Shown: one piece after another, positions 23,003-33,689 of the stretch
How the letters are laid out: each line of letters opens with the position of its first letter
Numbering within the stretch: position 1 is the first letter of the stretch
NCBI GenBank assembly: GCA_031769625.1
Contig: JAUIMM010000088.1
Coordinates: forward strand, 6,897,501 to 6,961,500
DNA length: 64,000 bases
DNA from: Taudactylus pleione
Taxonomy: Eukaryota; Chordata; Amphibia; Anura; Myobatrachidae
Reading direction: 5' to 3'
The notes under the pieces: model-generated
The model's database searches: none
What the model saw: only the letters and a program-made list of their open reading frames with translations
Told to the model about the DNA's origin: nothing
Position numbers and translations under genes: made by a program

Positions 23003-23363
23003 ATACTACTTTCACACAGAAAAACTTGGAAAAAGCTTTTACACGGCATTTGATGCACAGGGTTTTTTTTTATGGCCCCAGTACCCCCTTCACACACCCT
23101 TTTTGGATGGTAACCCCTCCACACAGAAAAGCAAATTGCCGGGTCAAGAATTTGGACCCAATAAGTTGCAGAACAACCCCGTGAAAGGGTCAACCCGTGT
23201 CGCAATTCCCGGTACTTCTAACCTGGTAAAAAACTAGTGTGGTAGTCCCGGGAATTTTGACTTAGGTTCACCCCTTCACACAGAAAAAGGACCATTTTGA
23301 TCCGCAAATTACTGGTTCCAATTGCTTGACCCAGCAATTTGCTTTTCTGTGTGAAATCTGTAT
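23003..23363. mobile_element. MITE with CTTTCACACAGAAAA ends
   Basis: The ends ATACTACTTTCACACAGAAA and TTTCTGTGTGAAATCTGTAT are inverted repeats, flanked by TA on both sides (23001-23002 and 23364-23365). The interior repeats the theme of CACACAGAAAA motifs around CCCGGGTC-type palindromes. A TA duplication would fit a Tc1/mariner-type element, but TTA-type targets cannot be excluded. Confidence 0.7.
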
Positions 23364-23446
23364 TAGTTTAATATTCATCTTTCTTATTATTTACCAATTG
23401 TTTTATAAGAAACAATTAAAAGACACCTGCTCATTAAGCCCTAGAG

Positions 23447-23616
23447 CAGGCCTGGCCAACCTGTTGCTCTCCAGCTGTTGTGAAACTACAAGTCCCAGCA
23501 TGCCCAGCAACTGTTTTACCCATCCATTTACCATTCCCTGATAACAAACCTGTGTCAGGGCATGCTGGGACTTGTAGTTTCATAACATCTGGAGAGCCAC
23601 AGGTTGGCCAGGCCTG
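23447..23616. mobile_element. 170-bp hAT MITE (CAGGCCTGGCCAACCTGT)
   Basis: The ends CAGGCCTGGCCAACCTGTTG and ACAGGTTGGCCAGGCCTG are inverted and flanked by a perfect 8-bp duplication CCCTAGAG (23439-23446 and 23617-23624). The arms continue as CTACAAGTCCCAGCATGCCC and its mirror. The near-perfect termini and duplication suggest a fairly recent insertion. Confidence 0.95.
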
Positions 23617-23647
23617 CCCTAGAGGCTGAACAGGATGAAGTTTATGG

Positions 23648-23944
23648 ATCCACATGGACCCCCGGGTCCAGGGGGCCCCACACCGCATACACTGCACCCA
23701 TATTTTTTTAAACTTACCTGTCCGTGGTCCCACATCAGGTATCAGCACAGCTCAGACCACCATAAAAATGGCCGCCACGGCCATTTTCCGGTGTTCTGCG
23801 TATGCGCAGTAGACTCCGGGCACACTCTACTAATGCTCCGGTGGCTGGCCAGCCACGTCAGTCAGCTGCCAGCCACCGGGGAGAGAGGAGGGGGCCCCAC
23901 ATAGGGAGTGCACACGGGCCCCCTCCTCTCTTAAGACGCCCCTG
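23648..23944 (+). mobile_element. hAT element (CAGGGGCGT family), 5'-truncated
   Basis: The sequence follows the copy at 58229-58597 (GGACCCCCGGGTCCAGGGGG, AATGGCCGCCACGGCCATTT, TAGACTCCGGGCACACTCTA) and ends AAGACGCCCCTG at 23944. The left terminus is missing. Confidence 0.8.
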
Positions 23945-24328
23945 GTTCCAACCAAGGGTGCCAAGTGGAGATAAACTTCTGATTTTTCTCCGGGCCCACC
24001 CGGAGGTCTTCCATAGACATATACATATCTATACGGGTAAACCACTCCTTAAGTGTGGAAGGGGAAGCAAATCGCCAGCAAACCAGGATCACAGCTTTCG
24101 CAGTGCTGTTAAAAAACTTTAGCAGGGACTTTTGTTATGGTTGTCAGAGGGCCATGGTATAAATTAAGGAGTCAAAAGGAGGGATCAGTGGGAGTTTCCT
24201 CACCCACTATATCAATGTGTCTTCTCTTGACATCTTTAGAACGTTGCCTTCTTGAGTAAACAGGGATTGTAACCTCTTGCTTTAAACTTGGATAACATAA
24301 TATCCATCTGTATTTTTGCATCTTCCTT
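23945..24328. other. Anonymous DNA
   Basis: This lies just upstream of the reverse-transcriptase-like fragment. It could be more of the same decayed element, but no frame is recognisable. Confidence 0.35.
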
Positions 24329-24615
24329 GAGAACTGCGCTAAAACCAAAACAGAGGTCTATTACAATTTATCCGAGAACGGGAGGATTGCCCTCAAAAAG
24401 TTAGGGCAGTATAAGGATATTACAATCAGGCCAGGTGACATTGTAATCCAAGATGTCTCCTCCTATATGGCTGAAATATACAGACAATTATTTGATGATA
24501 AAGTTTACAGCCTCCTTAATGATGATCTGACCATCATCTTCATGAGGCAATTGGATCATGCAGTGGCAAACGCAGGATTTTTAGAGGGGGGTTTCCAAAT
24601 GCTTGATTTTAGAGT
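24329..24615 (+). pseudogene. Reverse-transcriptase fragment, Penelope-like
   Basis: One uninterrupted frame of about 95 codons reads ENCAKTKTEVYYNLSENGRI, then ALKKLGQYKDITIRPGDIVI, SSYMAEIYRQLFDDKVYSLL and DDLTII. The succession 'ALK.L....DI.I.P.D..', 'Y..E...QL.D...Y..L', 'D.T' fits the N-terminal part of Penelope-like element reverse transcriptases, where a GGA usually follows the PAD motif; here it is missing. There is no start codon and no catalytic YADD region, so this is only a fragment. A LINE origin is possible. Confidence 0.45.
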
Positions 24616-26372
24616 GAGTGTGGCCAGTCCATGAATAATTAGCATTTAACCATCTTTAATATGTGTCATACAAAGTGTAATGTGCATCATAATTCCAGCA
24701 TATCCAAGACCAGCGATCCCAGTAAGCCATTAAATGTGGCAGTAGGGCCATCCTGCCTGAGCTAAATGTTTTTATTTCAGATGGGGGCTCCATTCCATAG
24801 CATTGGAGCAAGTCTGGGAGTCTGGGGGTGCAGCAGAAGAACCTAGCACTACCCTGGGCATATATGTACATATTGGTCTTCTTATGCACTGAATAGTGTA
24901 TTATATTATATTAATAATTTACCCTATTAATGGTCTGTAGCATTGCACCCCTAACTGCATGTTTTCCAGATCTCCTAGTTGGTGCACAGGTGTATTTAAT
25001 ACTGGCTGACACATATTAAAAGATCAACAGGGGGTGCTATTTATTTAATTTGTGATTCTGAGAAGAACATGCAGTAAAATTCTATTATTTTACAATTTCT
25101 ATTGTGGTTATGGGCTGGGGAGGGGGGTTTCCAGGCAACCGGAACCCCCCCCCCCCTGCGTGTGCCATGTGTGTCATGATGGGGGATGGGGATTGGACAC
25201 ATTTATGTGGGCCTGATCCCCCTGGGGAGTACAGCCTCATGCTGACCAGTCTATGTCTGATTGGCACTGTGGCAGGTGTAATATTCGGGGGTTTCACATG
25301 CTCTTTTTCCAACTGATTTTTTCACTACTAGAATAGACTGATGTGCATATTCTTTTTTATTAGAATTTTTTTTTTTTTTTTTAAAAGCTAAAACCATGCT
25401 ACATTGTATATGTATATAACCTGTAAGTAATTTGGCTTCTCAGCCTTTAAGTTGCAGAGAATTTGGAAGCCAAAATTGCAGGGATTTGGAACAACTTGTG
25501 ATGTCACCTCGAATTCTCAACCTTTTACATTCCTGACTGTATTTCTCCAGCATGGTAGTAAGTGGAGATAAGTTAGGAGAACAAATATTAGGGAACTGAA
25601 ACCTTGTGAAGTTTGGAGGTGGCCGCCATTTTGTGTCAGGCTCTCTCATTTTGTCAGAACACTGATGTGGTTTTATCAATCAGAGAAGGGTGGAGGTGAC
25701 TTTTACTGTGAAAACACTATCTATGGGAGCACATCAATTAATATTTTCAGGGTATTATCCATGTCCTTGCTGTATTTTTATGATAGGGTTTGTAAATAAA
25801 AGAAATTTTGCGTTGGGTCCATTGAAAATGTATTAAAATTGTTAAGTGGCCCCCGAGCTGAAATAATTGCCCACCTCTGCTTTAGAGTGATAGAAGGGTT
25901 CTGTGAATTTCCCCTAACCACCAACACTGCTAGAACTAGTGCTGAAAATAGATGCCACCTCAAACAGCATCGTACCAACATCTTACTCTGGGTGAGAGGG
26001 AAAGATTTAAGCTGGAGCCCCTTAAACTGCAGCCAGTCCAACGTATCAATATTATATTGGAAAGGATTATTGATATTTACTTGACAGCCCAGCTCCAAGC
26101 TCCCCTACTTTGTTTCAAGGTTAACTCACCTAAAAAGTAAAAAATCAATCACACCTGGTAGTTTAATAGATTTCAATCAAAATCCAACTTAGTTATTTTA
26201 ACTTAAGTGCTGGATTTAGTCAGGACCCTGAATGTAAATGCAGCCATAGAAACATTCACTGCACATTCCCAGCTCCCATCTCCTGCTGCCGGCTGGCCTA
26301 CCTCCTCTTCCTGGCCTGTGTGTGTCCTCCTCCCAGCTCTGCATCTCCCTCCAGCTGGCCTACCTCCTCTTC
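24616..26372. other. Anonymous DNA
   Basis: No gene was found. A duplicated 18-bp word CTGGCCTACCTCCTCTTC at 26293 and 26357 lies just before the truncated 5' border of BED-hAT copy 1. Confidence 0.4.
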
Positions 26373-26687
26373 TGTGGACAGTAAAGAGGGAGGGTGGGAG
26401 TTAGGGCTGGCTGGGCTGTGTAGTGTAGTGTAGTGTAGTGCAGTGTAGTGTTGTGCTGTGCTGTGCTGCGCTGTGCTGCTGTTGTCCATAGGGGCTGTGT
26501 CCACTCCTTTAAAGTCCATAGGGGCTGGCTGGACTGTGTTGTGCAGTCAGTTGTCCATAGGGGCTGTGTCCACTCCAAAGTCCTGTGCAGTGTCCCAGTC
26601 CTAAAGGGGTGCTGTAGTGTTGTCCAGGGGGTGCTCTGTCCATCAAGGGTGCTCCCCCCAAGTGCAAAAAAATATATATTTTTTCTG

Positions 26688-27535
26688 TGTTTGTGAATTG
26701 TGTGCACTGTGGCTGCACGTGCATCAACAAAGGAGCAGCGCCAAGCGTGCGCCTGTGTCCCATAAGTAAAAGGCCGGCTGGCTTGTCCGTTAAAGGGTGC
26801 TGTAACCCCCAAAGGGCACTCCAAACAAAATAAAAATATATATTTTTTTGCGTTTGTGAATTGTGTGCGCAGTAGCCGCACGTGCATAAACAAAGTAGTG
26901 CCAAGCATGCGCCTGTGTCCCATAAATAAAGGGCCGGCTGGATTGACCGCTAAAGGGTGCTGTAACCCCCAAAGTGCACTCCAAACAAAATAAAAAAAAA
27001 ATGTCTGTGTTTGTGAATTGTGTGCACTGTGGCTGCACGTGCATCAACGAAGGAGCAGCGCCAAGCGTGCGCCTGTGTCCCATAAGTAAAAGGCCGGCTG
27101 GCTTGTCCATTAAAGGGTGCTGTAACCCCCAAAGGGCACTCCAAACAAAATAAAAAAATATATATTTTTCTGTTTGTGAATTGTGTGCGCAGTAGCCGCA
27201 CGTGCATCAACAAAGTAGTGCCAAGCGTGCGCCTGTGTCCCATAAATAAAGGGCCGGCTGGATTGACCGCTAAAGGGTGCTGTAACCCCCAAAGGGTACT
27301 CCAAACAAAATAAAAAAATATTTTCTGTGTTTGTGAATTGTGTGCACTGTGGCTGCACGTGCATCAACAAAGGAGCAGCGCCAAGCGTGCGCCTGTGTCC
27401 CATAAGTAAAGGGCCAGCTGGCTCATTTCTTAAAGGGTGGTGTAACCCACAAAGTGCACTAGTCTCCAACAAAAATAAAAAAATATTTTCTGTGTTTGTG
27501 TGCGCCTTAGCCGCACGTATATATCAATATAACAT
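26688..27535 (+). repeat. Leader tandem array of BED-hAT copy 1
   Basis: Five full units of about 155-160 bp plus a partial one. Two variants alternate strictly: type A (CTGTGGCTGCACGTGC, GGAGCAGCGCC) near 26710, 27020 and 27345, and type B (CAGTAGCCGCACGTGC, AGTAGTGCC) near 26870 and 27190. The array is thus a dimeric higher-order repeat of about 315 bp. Confidence 0.9.
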
Positions 27536-27779
27536 AAATGGAGGACCAAACTTTCTCCGATAAAAATAAAATAGGGAAAGATCAAGAACCACTTCCTCCT
27601 AGTGCTGAAGCTGCTGCCACTAGTCATGACATAGATGATAACATGCCATCAACGTCGTCTGCCAAGGCCGATGCCCAATGTCATAGTAGAGGGCACATAC
27701 AATCCCAAATGACAAAGTTCAGGAAAATGACCTTGAAAAAACATTTAAATCATCTGAAGAGAAACGTAAACTTGCCAAT

Positions 27780-28562
27780 ATGCCATTTACGACACGGAGT
27801 GGCAAGGAACGGCTAAGGTCTTTCCCTATGTTCATGACTAGTGGTTCAGCTTCACATGACGATGGAAGCCCTCCTCCCGCTAAAAAAATCAAACGAGTTA
27901 AGCTGACAAAAGCACAGCGAAGAACTGTGCGTTCTAAGAAGATATCACAAATCCCCAAGGAGAGTCCAAGTGTGGTGGCGGTTGCGATGCCTGACCTTCC
28001 CAGCACTGGATGGGAAGAGGTGGCTCTTTCCACCATTTGCACGCCCCCTGCAAGTGCTGAAAGGAGCACCCACAGTCCACTTGCTGATATGCAAATTGAA
28101 GATGTCACTGTTGAAGTACAACAGGATGAGGATACTGGTGTAGCTGGCACTGAGGAGGAAGTTGGCGAGGAGGATTCTGATGGTGATGTGGTTTGTTTAA
28201 ATCAGGCTCCGGGGGAGACAGTTGTTGTCCGTGGGATGAAAAAGCCCATCACGGTCATGCCTGGGCAGAAGACCAAACATTCCACCTCTTTGGTCTGGCA
28301 ATATTTCTATCCAAATCCGGACAACAACTGTCTTGCCATATGTACCATATGTAAAGGTGAAATAAGTAGGGGTAGGGACGTTAACCACCTAGGAACATCC
28401 TCCCTTATACTGCACCTGCAGCGCGTTCATAAAAAGTTACTGTCAAGTTCAGAAACTTTGGCTAAGACCGTAAGCAGTCCAGGGACACCTAAATCCCTTT
28501 TTCCTGTTTTATCCAAGGAATCGGTGGATGAGGAGGATGAGGACGACATCTTGCCTCCGTAG
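27780..28562 (+). CDS. BED-finger-only hAT-derived protein, 260 aa
   Basis: This frame starts at an internal Met that corresponds to MPFTTRSGKER of the transposase. It contains a BED zinc finger (about residues 167-220) with Cys188, Cys191, His212 and His217. It then jumps, in frame, to the acidic C-terminal tail ESVDEEDEDDILPP. The deletion joins sequences equivalent to 41780 and 43866 of copy 3 at a short shared AAGG/GAGG word. The RNase-H fold and dimerisation region are absent, so it could bind DNA but not transpose. The ancestral start at 27538 (MEDQTFSDKN) is cut off by a one-base deletion after about 67 codons. No sign of expression can be read here; most likely it is inactive. Confidence 0.6.
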   Translation: MPFTTRSGKERLRSFPMFMTSGSASHDDGSPPPAKKIKRVKLTKAQRRTVRSKKISQIPKESPSVVAVAMPDLPSTGWEEVALSTICTPPASAERSTHSPLADMQIEDVTVEVQQDEDTGVAGTEEEVGEEDSDGDVVCLNQAPGETVVVRGMKKPITVMPGQKTKHSTSLVWQYFYPNPDNNCLAICTICKGEISRGRDVNHLGTSSLILHLQRVHKKLLSSSETLAKTVSSPGTPKSLFPVLSKESVDEEDEDDILPP

Positions 28563-29199
28563 AGCCAGTTTGTGCAGGGACACATTAATTGCCAGCTTGT
28601 TTTGTGGGGGCCCAAATGAACCAATCATTTCAGCCACGGTCATGTGGCAGACCCTGGCGCTGAAATGATTGGTTTGTTAAAGTGTGCATGTCCTATTTAT
28701 ACAACATAAGGGTGGGTGGGAGGGCCCAAGGACAATTCCATCTTGCACCTCTTATTTTTCTTTGAAGTATGTACTGTTTGGGGCCTAGTTTTTCAAACTG
28801 CCATCCTGTCTGCCACTGCAGTGTCACTGATAGATGGGCCACGTGTTTGTGCCGCCCACTCGTGTCGCTTAGCATAGTCATCCAGCTACCTCGGTGCAAT
28901 CTTTTGGCCATAAAAACAATATTGTGAGGTGTGAGGTGTTCAGAATAGACTGGAAATGAGTGGAAATGAAGGTTATTGAGGTTAATAATTACATAGGAGC
29001 AGAAAAACCCACTAATTCTGTGATTTAAGCTGTTTTTATGCTTTTTTTAAAAAAAAATACAGATTCAAAACACAAAACCCAGAACCCAAAACACGGAAGG
29101 GTGGTTTTGGCAAAACCAATCCAGATCCAAAACACGAAGAAAGATCCAGATCCAAAACCAAAACATAAAACACGAAAAGTGTCCGGTGCACACTTCTAA

Positions 29200-29926
29200 T
29201 TTGAAGGGTGGTGATTGATCATTACCCTTCTATATTTTTATTTTTTATTGGGGGGGGGGGATTAGGTCTGGATCATGAGAGGCAGTATTTCTGTTTTACT
29301 CAAATACAGTAAGTGGCATATTTATAATTGGTGGCAGTGGGTAGTGATAACTATCATTGTTTAACACCACCTATCTCAGCCACACATACAGTAATGAAGT
29401 ACCTGGTATTACAGTGCCAGAGTTGCTTCCTCTGCAGTGACTCTTGTGCTTTTGCCTACTACTGTGGCAAGAAGAGGGGGGGATCATTTACTTCCTTATT
29501 TCACCTATGCACATGCACGGTTAATGTTGGCACATGCACATAGCAATGTGTCCTGACGAGGGATCCAGCAGTACTGCACTCCCTGTACTCCCTGGCACAG
29601 TACAGTACTCCCTGGCAGTACTGTACCCCATATAAAAGGTAATTAATGCCATCCAGTTGATGACATAAAACATTTCACTGTCCGTGGAAGAAATCTCCAA
29701 TGTTAACCTTATAAAATATTGGTTTAATTGTGCTATTACTGTATCTAGGATTAGAATGGTTATGGGCCAGCAAGTAATGACTTATACCAAGTATATTTGT
29801 AAGGCAAAAAGCTGCCAATTTTTAATCCCTGTTTATCATTAGTAATTGTAGATTTGTTATGTTCATATAACTACTAACAAGCACAAGTGATTTATTTATA
29901 CAGTATGTTTAAATTAGAGAGATGTG
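29200..29926. other. Anonymous DNA
   Basis: There is a G run at 29252-29263 and a short CAGTACTG-rich palindromic cluster at 29567-29628. Nothing else is recognisable. Confidence 0.4.
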
Positions 29927-30560
29927 CAGGGCCGGTTCTCATAGAACTAAACCCACCTGAATTTCCTGAATTTCAGGAACCGTCAGCAGCCCTGCACTCT
30001 AGACACCGACGGCACCCCTGCACTGCCAACACCATCAGCACCCCTGCACTGAGGACACCGCCATCACTCATAGACTCATACACTGAGGACACCGCTGGCA
30101 CACCCCCCCACTCTGCCGACACTGTCGTCACCCTGCACTGGGGTCAGCGCCAACACCCCCGCACTGCTGCCCCCACATACTGAGGACACCGTCAGCAACC
30201 CCGCACTGCCAACACTGTCAGCACTGCTGCACTGAGGACTCCACTGGCACCCTGCACTGAGAATGCTGCCAGCACTGCCGCCCTATGTACTGAGGACACC
30301 GTCAGCAACCCCAAACTGCCAACACTGCCGGCACGCCCACACTGAGGACACAGCCGGTACCCCCACACTGCCGACAGTGTCAGCACCCCTGCACTGAGGA
30401 CGCCACAGACACCCCTGCTCTGCCGACACCACCGGCATCCTGCAATGAGAACACTGCCAGCACCCCCATGTACTGAGGACACCGTCAGCAACCCCGCACT
30501 GCCGACAATGCCGGCACTCCCACACTGAGGACACCGCCGGCACCCCCACACTGAAGACCG
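29927..30560. repeat. GC-rich minisatellite in a hAT-like element
   Basis: A hAT-like left end CAGGGCCGGTTCT at 29927 is followed by a degenerate array of ACTGAGGACACCG and CCGGCACCCCCACACTG units, about 30-36 bp each. No right terminus is found before the hairpin-chain copy B at 30572. The minus-strand frames rich in Cys, Gly and Val are repeat artefacts. Confidence 0.75.
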
Positions 30561-30571
30561 GGCTATTTTTT

Positions 30572-31054
30572 TTTTAGAACGGCCTCCTGGCCGCTCGCAT
30601 AGCTGTGGGTGACCACCCACAGCTATATCAAGCGGCCAGGAAGATGGTCGCGATGGTCAAGACCATCGCGACCATCGGGCTTGCAATGAGACCCTTGTGT
30701 TAGGGTCTCGTTGCCGCAAGCCCCAGAGAGTTATCGGCTCTAACAGAGCCAAAATCTCTCCCACTGACATCACTCATGATGTCAGTGGGGCCGCCCCCAA
30801 ACGGAGGCGTTCACATGGGAACGCCTCCGTTTGGGCAGCCACTCCCCCGGCCCGCCCACCAAAGGGGGCGTGCTGTCACTCAACATCGACAGCACGCCCC
30901 CTTTGGTACGAGACCCGGAGCGACGGTTTGCAAGTCGCTATCCGAGTCTCGCACATGCGCACGACGGAGCCGGCTCCGTCGTGCGCATGTGCACTGGGCC
31001 ACCATCGACCCGCTTGCGAGCGCATAGCGCTCGTTAGCGGGTCTGAATCAGGCC
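30572..31054. mobile_element. Hairpin-chain element, copy B
   Basis: This is copy A inverted. It contains a perfect 16-bp stem GATGGTCGCGATGGTC with partner (30643-30676), the GCACGACGGAGCCGGCTCCG palindrome, and the stem AAGGGGGCGTGCTGTC with partner GACAGCACGCCCCCTT. The outer end GGTCTGAATCAGGCC is at 31040-31054; the other end is missing. The stem at 30725-30760 has three mismatches, unlike A, C and D. Confidence 0.85.
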
Positions 31055-31239
31055 CAGAGATTGCCGGGGAAAATGGTCAGACTTTTTGGTCAGACTTTTT
31101 GTTTATAGACTAATAACCTATTTAACAACCTAGCTGAATTAAAGAACCTAGCTGAATTAAAGAACTAATCATGCAAAAATGTAAATATGGTGGCGGGGAT
31201 TCTGAACGGCATAACAAAATAAAATAAATACATTTATGA
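31055..31239 (-). repeat. Inverted copy of the DIRS-like 3' end
   Basis: This is the reverse complement of about 21908-22085, including the doubled word TTCTTTAATTCAGCTAGG and the ATGCCGTTCAGAATCCCCGC block. Together with copy B it forms a segment of about 665 bp shared, inverted, with 21908-22562. Confidence 0.85.
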
Positions 31240-31244
31240 AATCA

Positions 31245-31625
31245 GGCCCTGTGTCCCACACTGTATCCAACCTGCACTATTAATTGCACTGTATCCGACC
31301 CACACTGTATCCCGCACTGTAACTAACTCACACTGTACCCCGCACTGTATCTGACCTGCACTGTATTTAACCCACACAGTGTCCGACCTTCACTGTAAAC
31401 TGCACTGTATCTGACCAACACTGTACTCAACCTGCACTGTATCTGACCTGCATTGTATCTGACCTGCACTGTATTTAACCCACACAGTGTCCGACCTTCA
31501 CTGTAAACTGCACTGTATCTGACCCACACTGTACTCAACCTGCACTGTATCTGACCTGCACTGTATCTGACCTGCATTGTATCTGACCTGCATTGTATCT
31601 GACTTGCACTGTTTCTGTCCCGCAG
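31245..31625. repeat. CTGTATCTGACCTGCA minisatellite
   Basis: Units such as CTGTATCTGACCTGCACTGT and GTATTTAACCCACACAGTGT recur with variable spacing, and a block of about 125 bp is duplicated. The minus-strand frame that reads QVRYSAGQIQCRLSTV is a by-product. Confidence 0.85.
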
Positions 31626-31877
31626 GTACGGAATGCTGTTTTTATGGTCGGGAAGATTTTGGGGAACTGCTCAACAAAAAGGCTGATTGGTCAGGGCCTT
31701 ACATGGGCACAGAGTGCAAGTCATCAGTGGCCCAGCACCCCCAGGAGGGAAATACAGATTGGGCACTGAAAATAGGCATGTGCTGGGGGCATGTGCACTT
31801 GTGTAGGGGGCATTCATGTCTGCTGTTGCTATTTACACGTGGTTTAGGGGTTTTTTGTTTGCTGCTTGTTAACTAAT
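31626..31877. other. Short anonymous stretch
   Basis: No gene or element was recognised. Confidence 0.4.
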
Positions 31878-32189
31878 GCTGCCCATCCACTATGCGATTA
31901 AACCTAGCGATTGAGCGATAATGACGGTCGTTATCGCTCAATCGCTTGGTAATCGGCCGCAAATCGGGCAGTAAAATGTTAAAAACGACCAGCGATGCGC
32001 ATGATCACTGGTCGGTTTTAACATCTATCATCGCCCGAACATGACGGTCAACCTGACCGGGGATGATTGATCTGCATACACTGAACGTTTGAACATTCAG
32101 TGTATGCACTTCACCCCTAGGGGGACGACGGCACGATTATGATGTCGTAATCGTGCCGTTGTCCCTGCATCTAGTAGTGGATGGGCAGC
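31878..32189. mobile_element. 312-bp MITE with GCTGCCCATCCACTA ends
   Basis: The ends GCTGCCCATCCACTA and TAGTGGATGGGCAGC are perfect inverted repeats. The interior is a series of separate hairpins: GATTGAGCGATAA...TTATCGCTCAATC, AAAACGACCAGCGAT with its mirror, CATACACTGAACGTT with its mirror, and ACGGCACGATTA with its mirror. It resembles the hairpin-chain elements in design but not in sequence. The target duplication is unclear. Confidence 0.88.
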
Positions 32190-32342
32190 TTAAGACTAAT
32201 TGTTATGACCAAAGATATTCCAAGTAAGATGTTTAGTAAATTTCTGTGTTGTATTGTTTTCTATTGAACGTACTTGTGAGTTAGTTTGATTGGTTATTGC
32301 TAATACATTACTAATTTGGAAAACATTTGTAAACAGAAATAA

Positions 32343-32605
32343 CTGCCGTGTGTTTGTGCCGCTGCTCTGTTGGTTGCTTAGTTTAGCCGGCCAACCTTTG
32401 GCCTATGTTGGTGAACAATATTGTGTGAGGTGGTCAAAATAGAGTGGAAATGACTGGAAATTAATGTTATTGAGGTTAATAATACTGTAGGAACAAAATA
32501 CAGATCCAAAAGAAAAACCAAAACACGCAAGGGTGGTTTTGCAAAATCAAATCCAGATCCAAAACCTTAAAGGAGATACAGGTCCAAAACCAAATAAATG
32601 TTTAT
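32343..32605 (+). mobile_element. BED-hAT 3'-end relic (copy 4)
   Basis: It contains the same order of words as the 3' ends of copies 1-3: CAATATTGTGTGAGGT, AATGACTGGAAATTAA, GAGGTTAATAAT, AAGGGTGGTTTTG and AATCCAGATCCAAAACC, but with many substitutions. This shows an older insertion of the same family. No coding part remains. Confidence 0.7.
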
Positions 32606-33159
32606 TATACTTTTGGCAGAAATATAATTGCACTCCCCTGCACCTGTATTTTCAAAATGACTGTCTGCAGAGCAATATTTATGAACTATATGAATTCAAA
32701 TAGCAATAATAACTTACATAATAATTAGAATATTATTAATTGGTTTCCAAAAGTCAAGTTCATGTGCGATGCACTGGGGAGACGGTATTGGGGGCTTCAG
32801 GGGTGTTAGGCTGAAGCTTTGCCTAGGTCGCCTTGAATCCTTGCACAGGCCCTGGATTTATGGATAAAGATAACAACATTGCTGGGGTCACAGCAAATTG
32901 TGCAAGCAGAGGGGTACAGGGCAGGTTCACTGATACACCTCATTCTACGGAAAACCACATAAACAAAAAAGGGCATTTTCAGTGGCATTAATTGACATGC
33001 ACAGGGGTACATGTTCATTTCCACCAAAAATGTAAAATTGGCACCGGCTTAGAGTTGGCAATTGTAGATATGTCTCCTGAAAACACCAGCAAACAAGAGG
33101 CAGACAGAGGTTTGAAAACAGGACCCTTAGCCAAATGCAGATATGGAATTCCTAATAGT
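32606..33159. other. Anonymous DNA, ends in TA microsatellite
   Basis: No gene was found. The stretch runs into a short TA run at about 33160-33185, which borders BED-hAT copy 2. Confidence 0.4.
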
Positions 33160-33346
33160 GATATATATATATATATATATATATATTAGGGGTGAGCGGG
33201 TTCGGATTTCTGAAATCCGAACCCCCCCGAGCCCCCCCGATCCGAGTCCGATCCGAATCAGGCTCGACTTTTCCCGCCTGACTCGGATCTGAAATCGAGG
33301 CAAAACGTCATCATCCCGCCTTCCGAGTCTCGCGGGTTTTGGATCC

Positions 33347-33354
33347 TATATAAG
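33347..33354 (+). promoter_or_regulatory. TATA box of BED-hAT copy 2
   Basis: TATATAAG lies 160 bp inside the left terminus, within GGATCCTATATAAGG. The same word is at 38795-38802 in copy 3. Transcription would start near CATTTTCTCACTCGG, some 30 bp downstream. Copy 1 has lost it. Confidence 0.65.
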
Positions 33355-33689
33355 GTACCCACGTCGGCGCCATTTTCTCACTCGGCTGTGGACAGTGAAG
33401 AGGGAGGGTGGGAGTTAGGGCTGTGTAGTGTAGTGTAGTGTAGTGCTGCTGTTGTCCACTACTTCAAAGTCCATAGGGGCTGGCTGTGTTGTGCTGTGCT
33501 GCTGTTGTTAATAGGGGCTGTGTCCACTACTTCAAAGTCCATAGGGGCTGGCTGGACTGTGTTGTGCAGTCAGTTCTCCATAGGGGCTGTGTCCACTCCA
33601 AAGTCCTGTGCAGTGTCCCAGTCCTAAAGAGGTGCTGTAGTGTTGTCCAGGGGGTGCTCTGTCCATCAGGGGTGCTCCCCCCAAGTGCT

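Larger units (their letters stand above)
26373..29199 (+). mobile_element. BED-hAT transposon, copy 1 (5'-truncated, core deleted)
   Basis: Homology to copies 2 and 3 starts at GTGGACAGT near 26373 and runs to the degenerate 3' end GTGCACACTTCTAA. The terminal 5' about 190 bp with the TATA box is missing. Inside are a TAGTG pentamer run, a leader array, a first reading frame with a one-base deletion near 27738, a BED-finger-only frame, and the conserved 3' region. The catalytic core, corresponding to about 41780-43866 of copy 3, has been removed. Confidence 0.9.

Noticed and set aside
30192..30620. 142-codon Cys/Gly/Val-rich minus-strand frame
   Set aside because: It is a translation of the ACTGAGGACACCG minisatellite.
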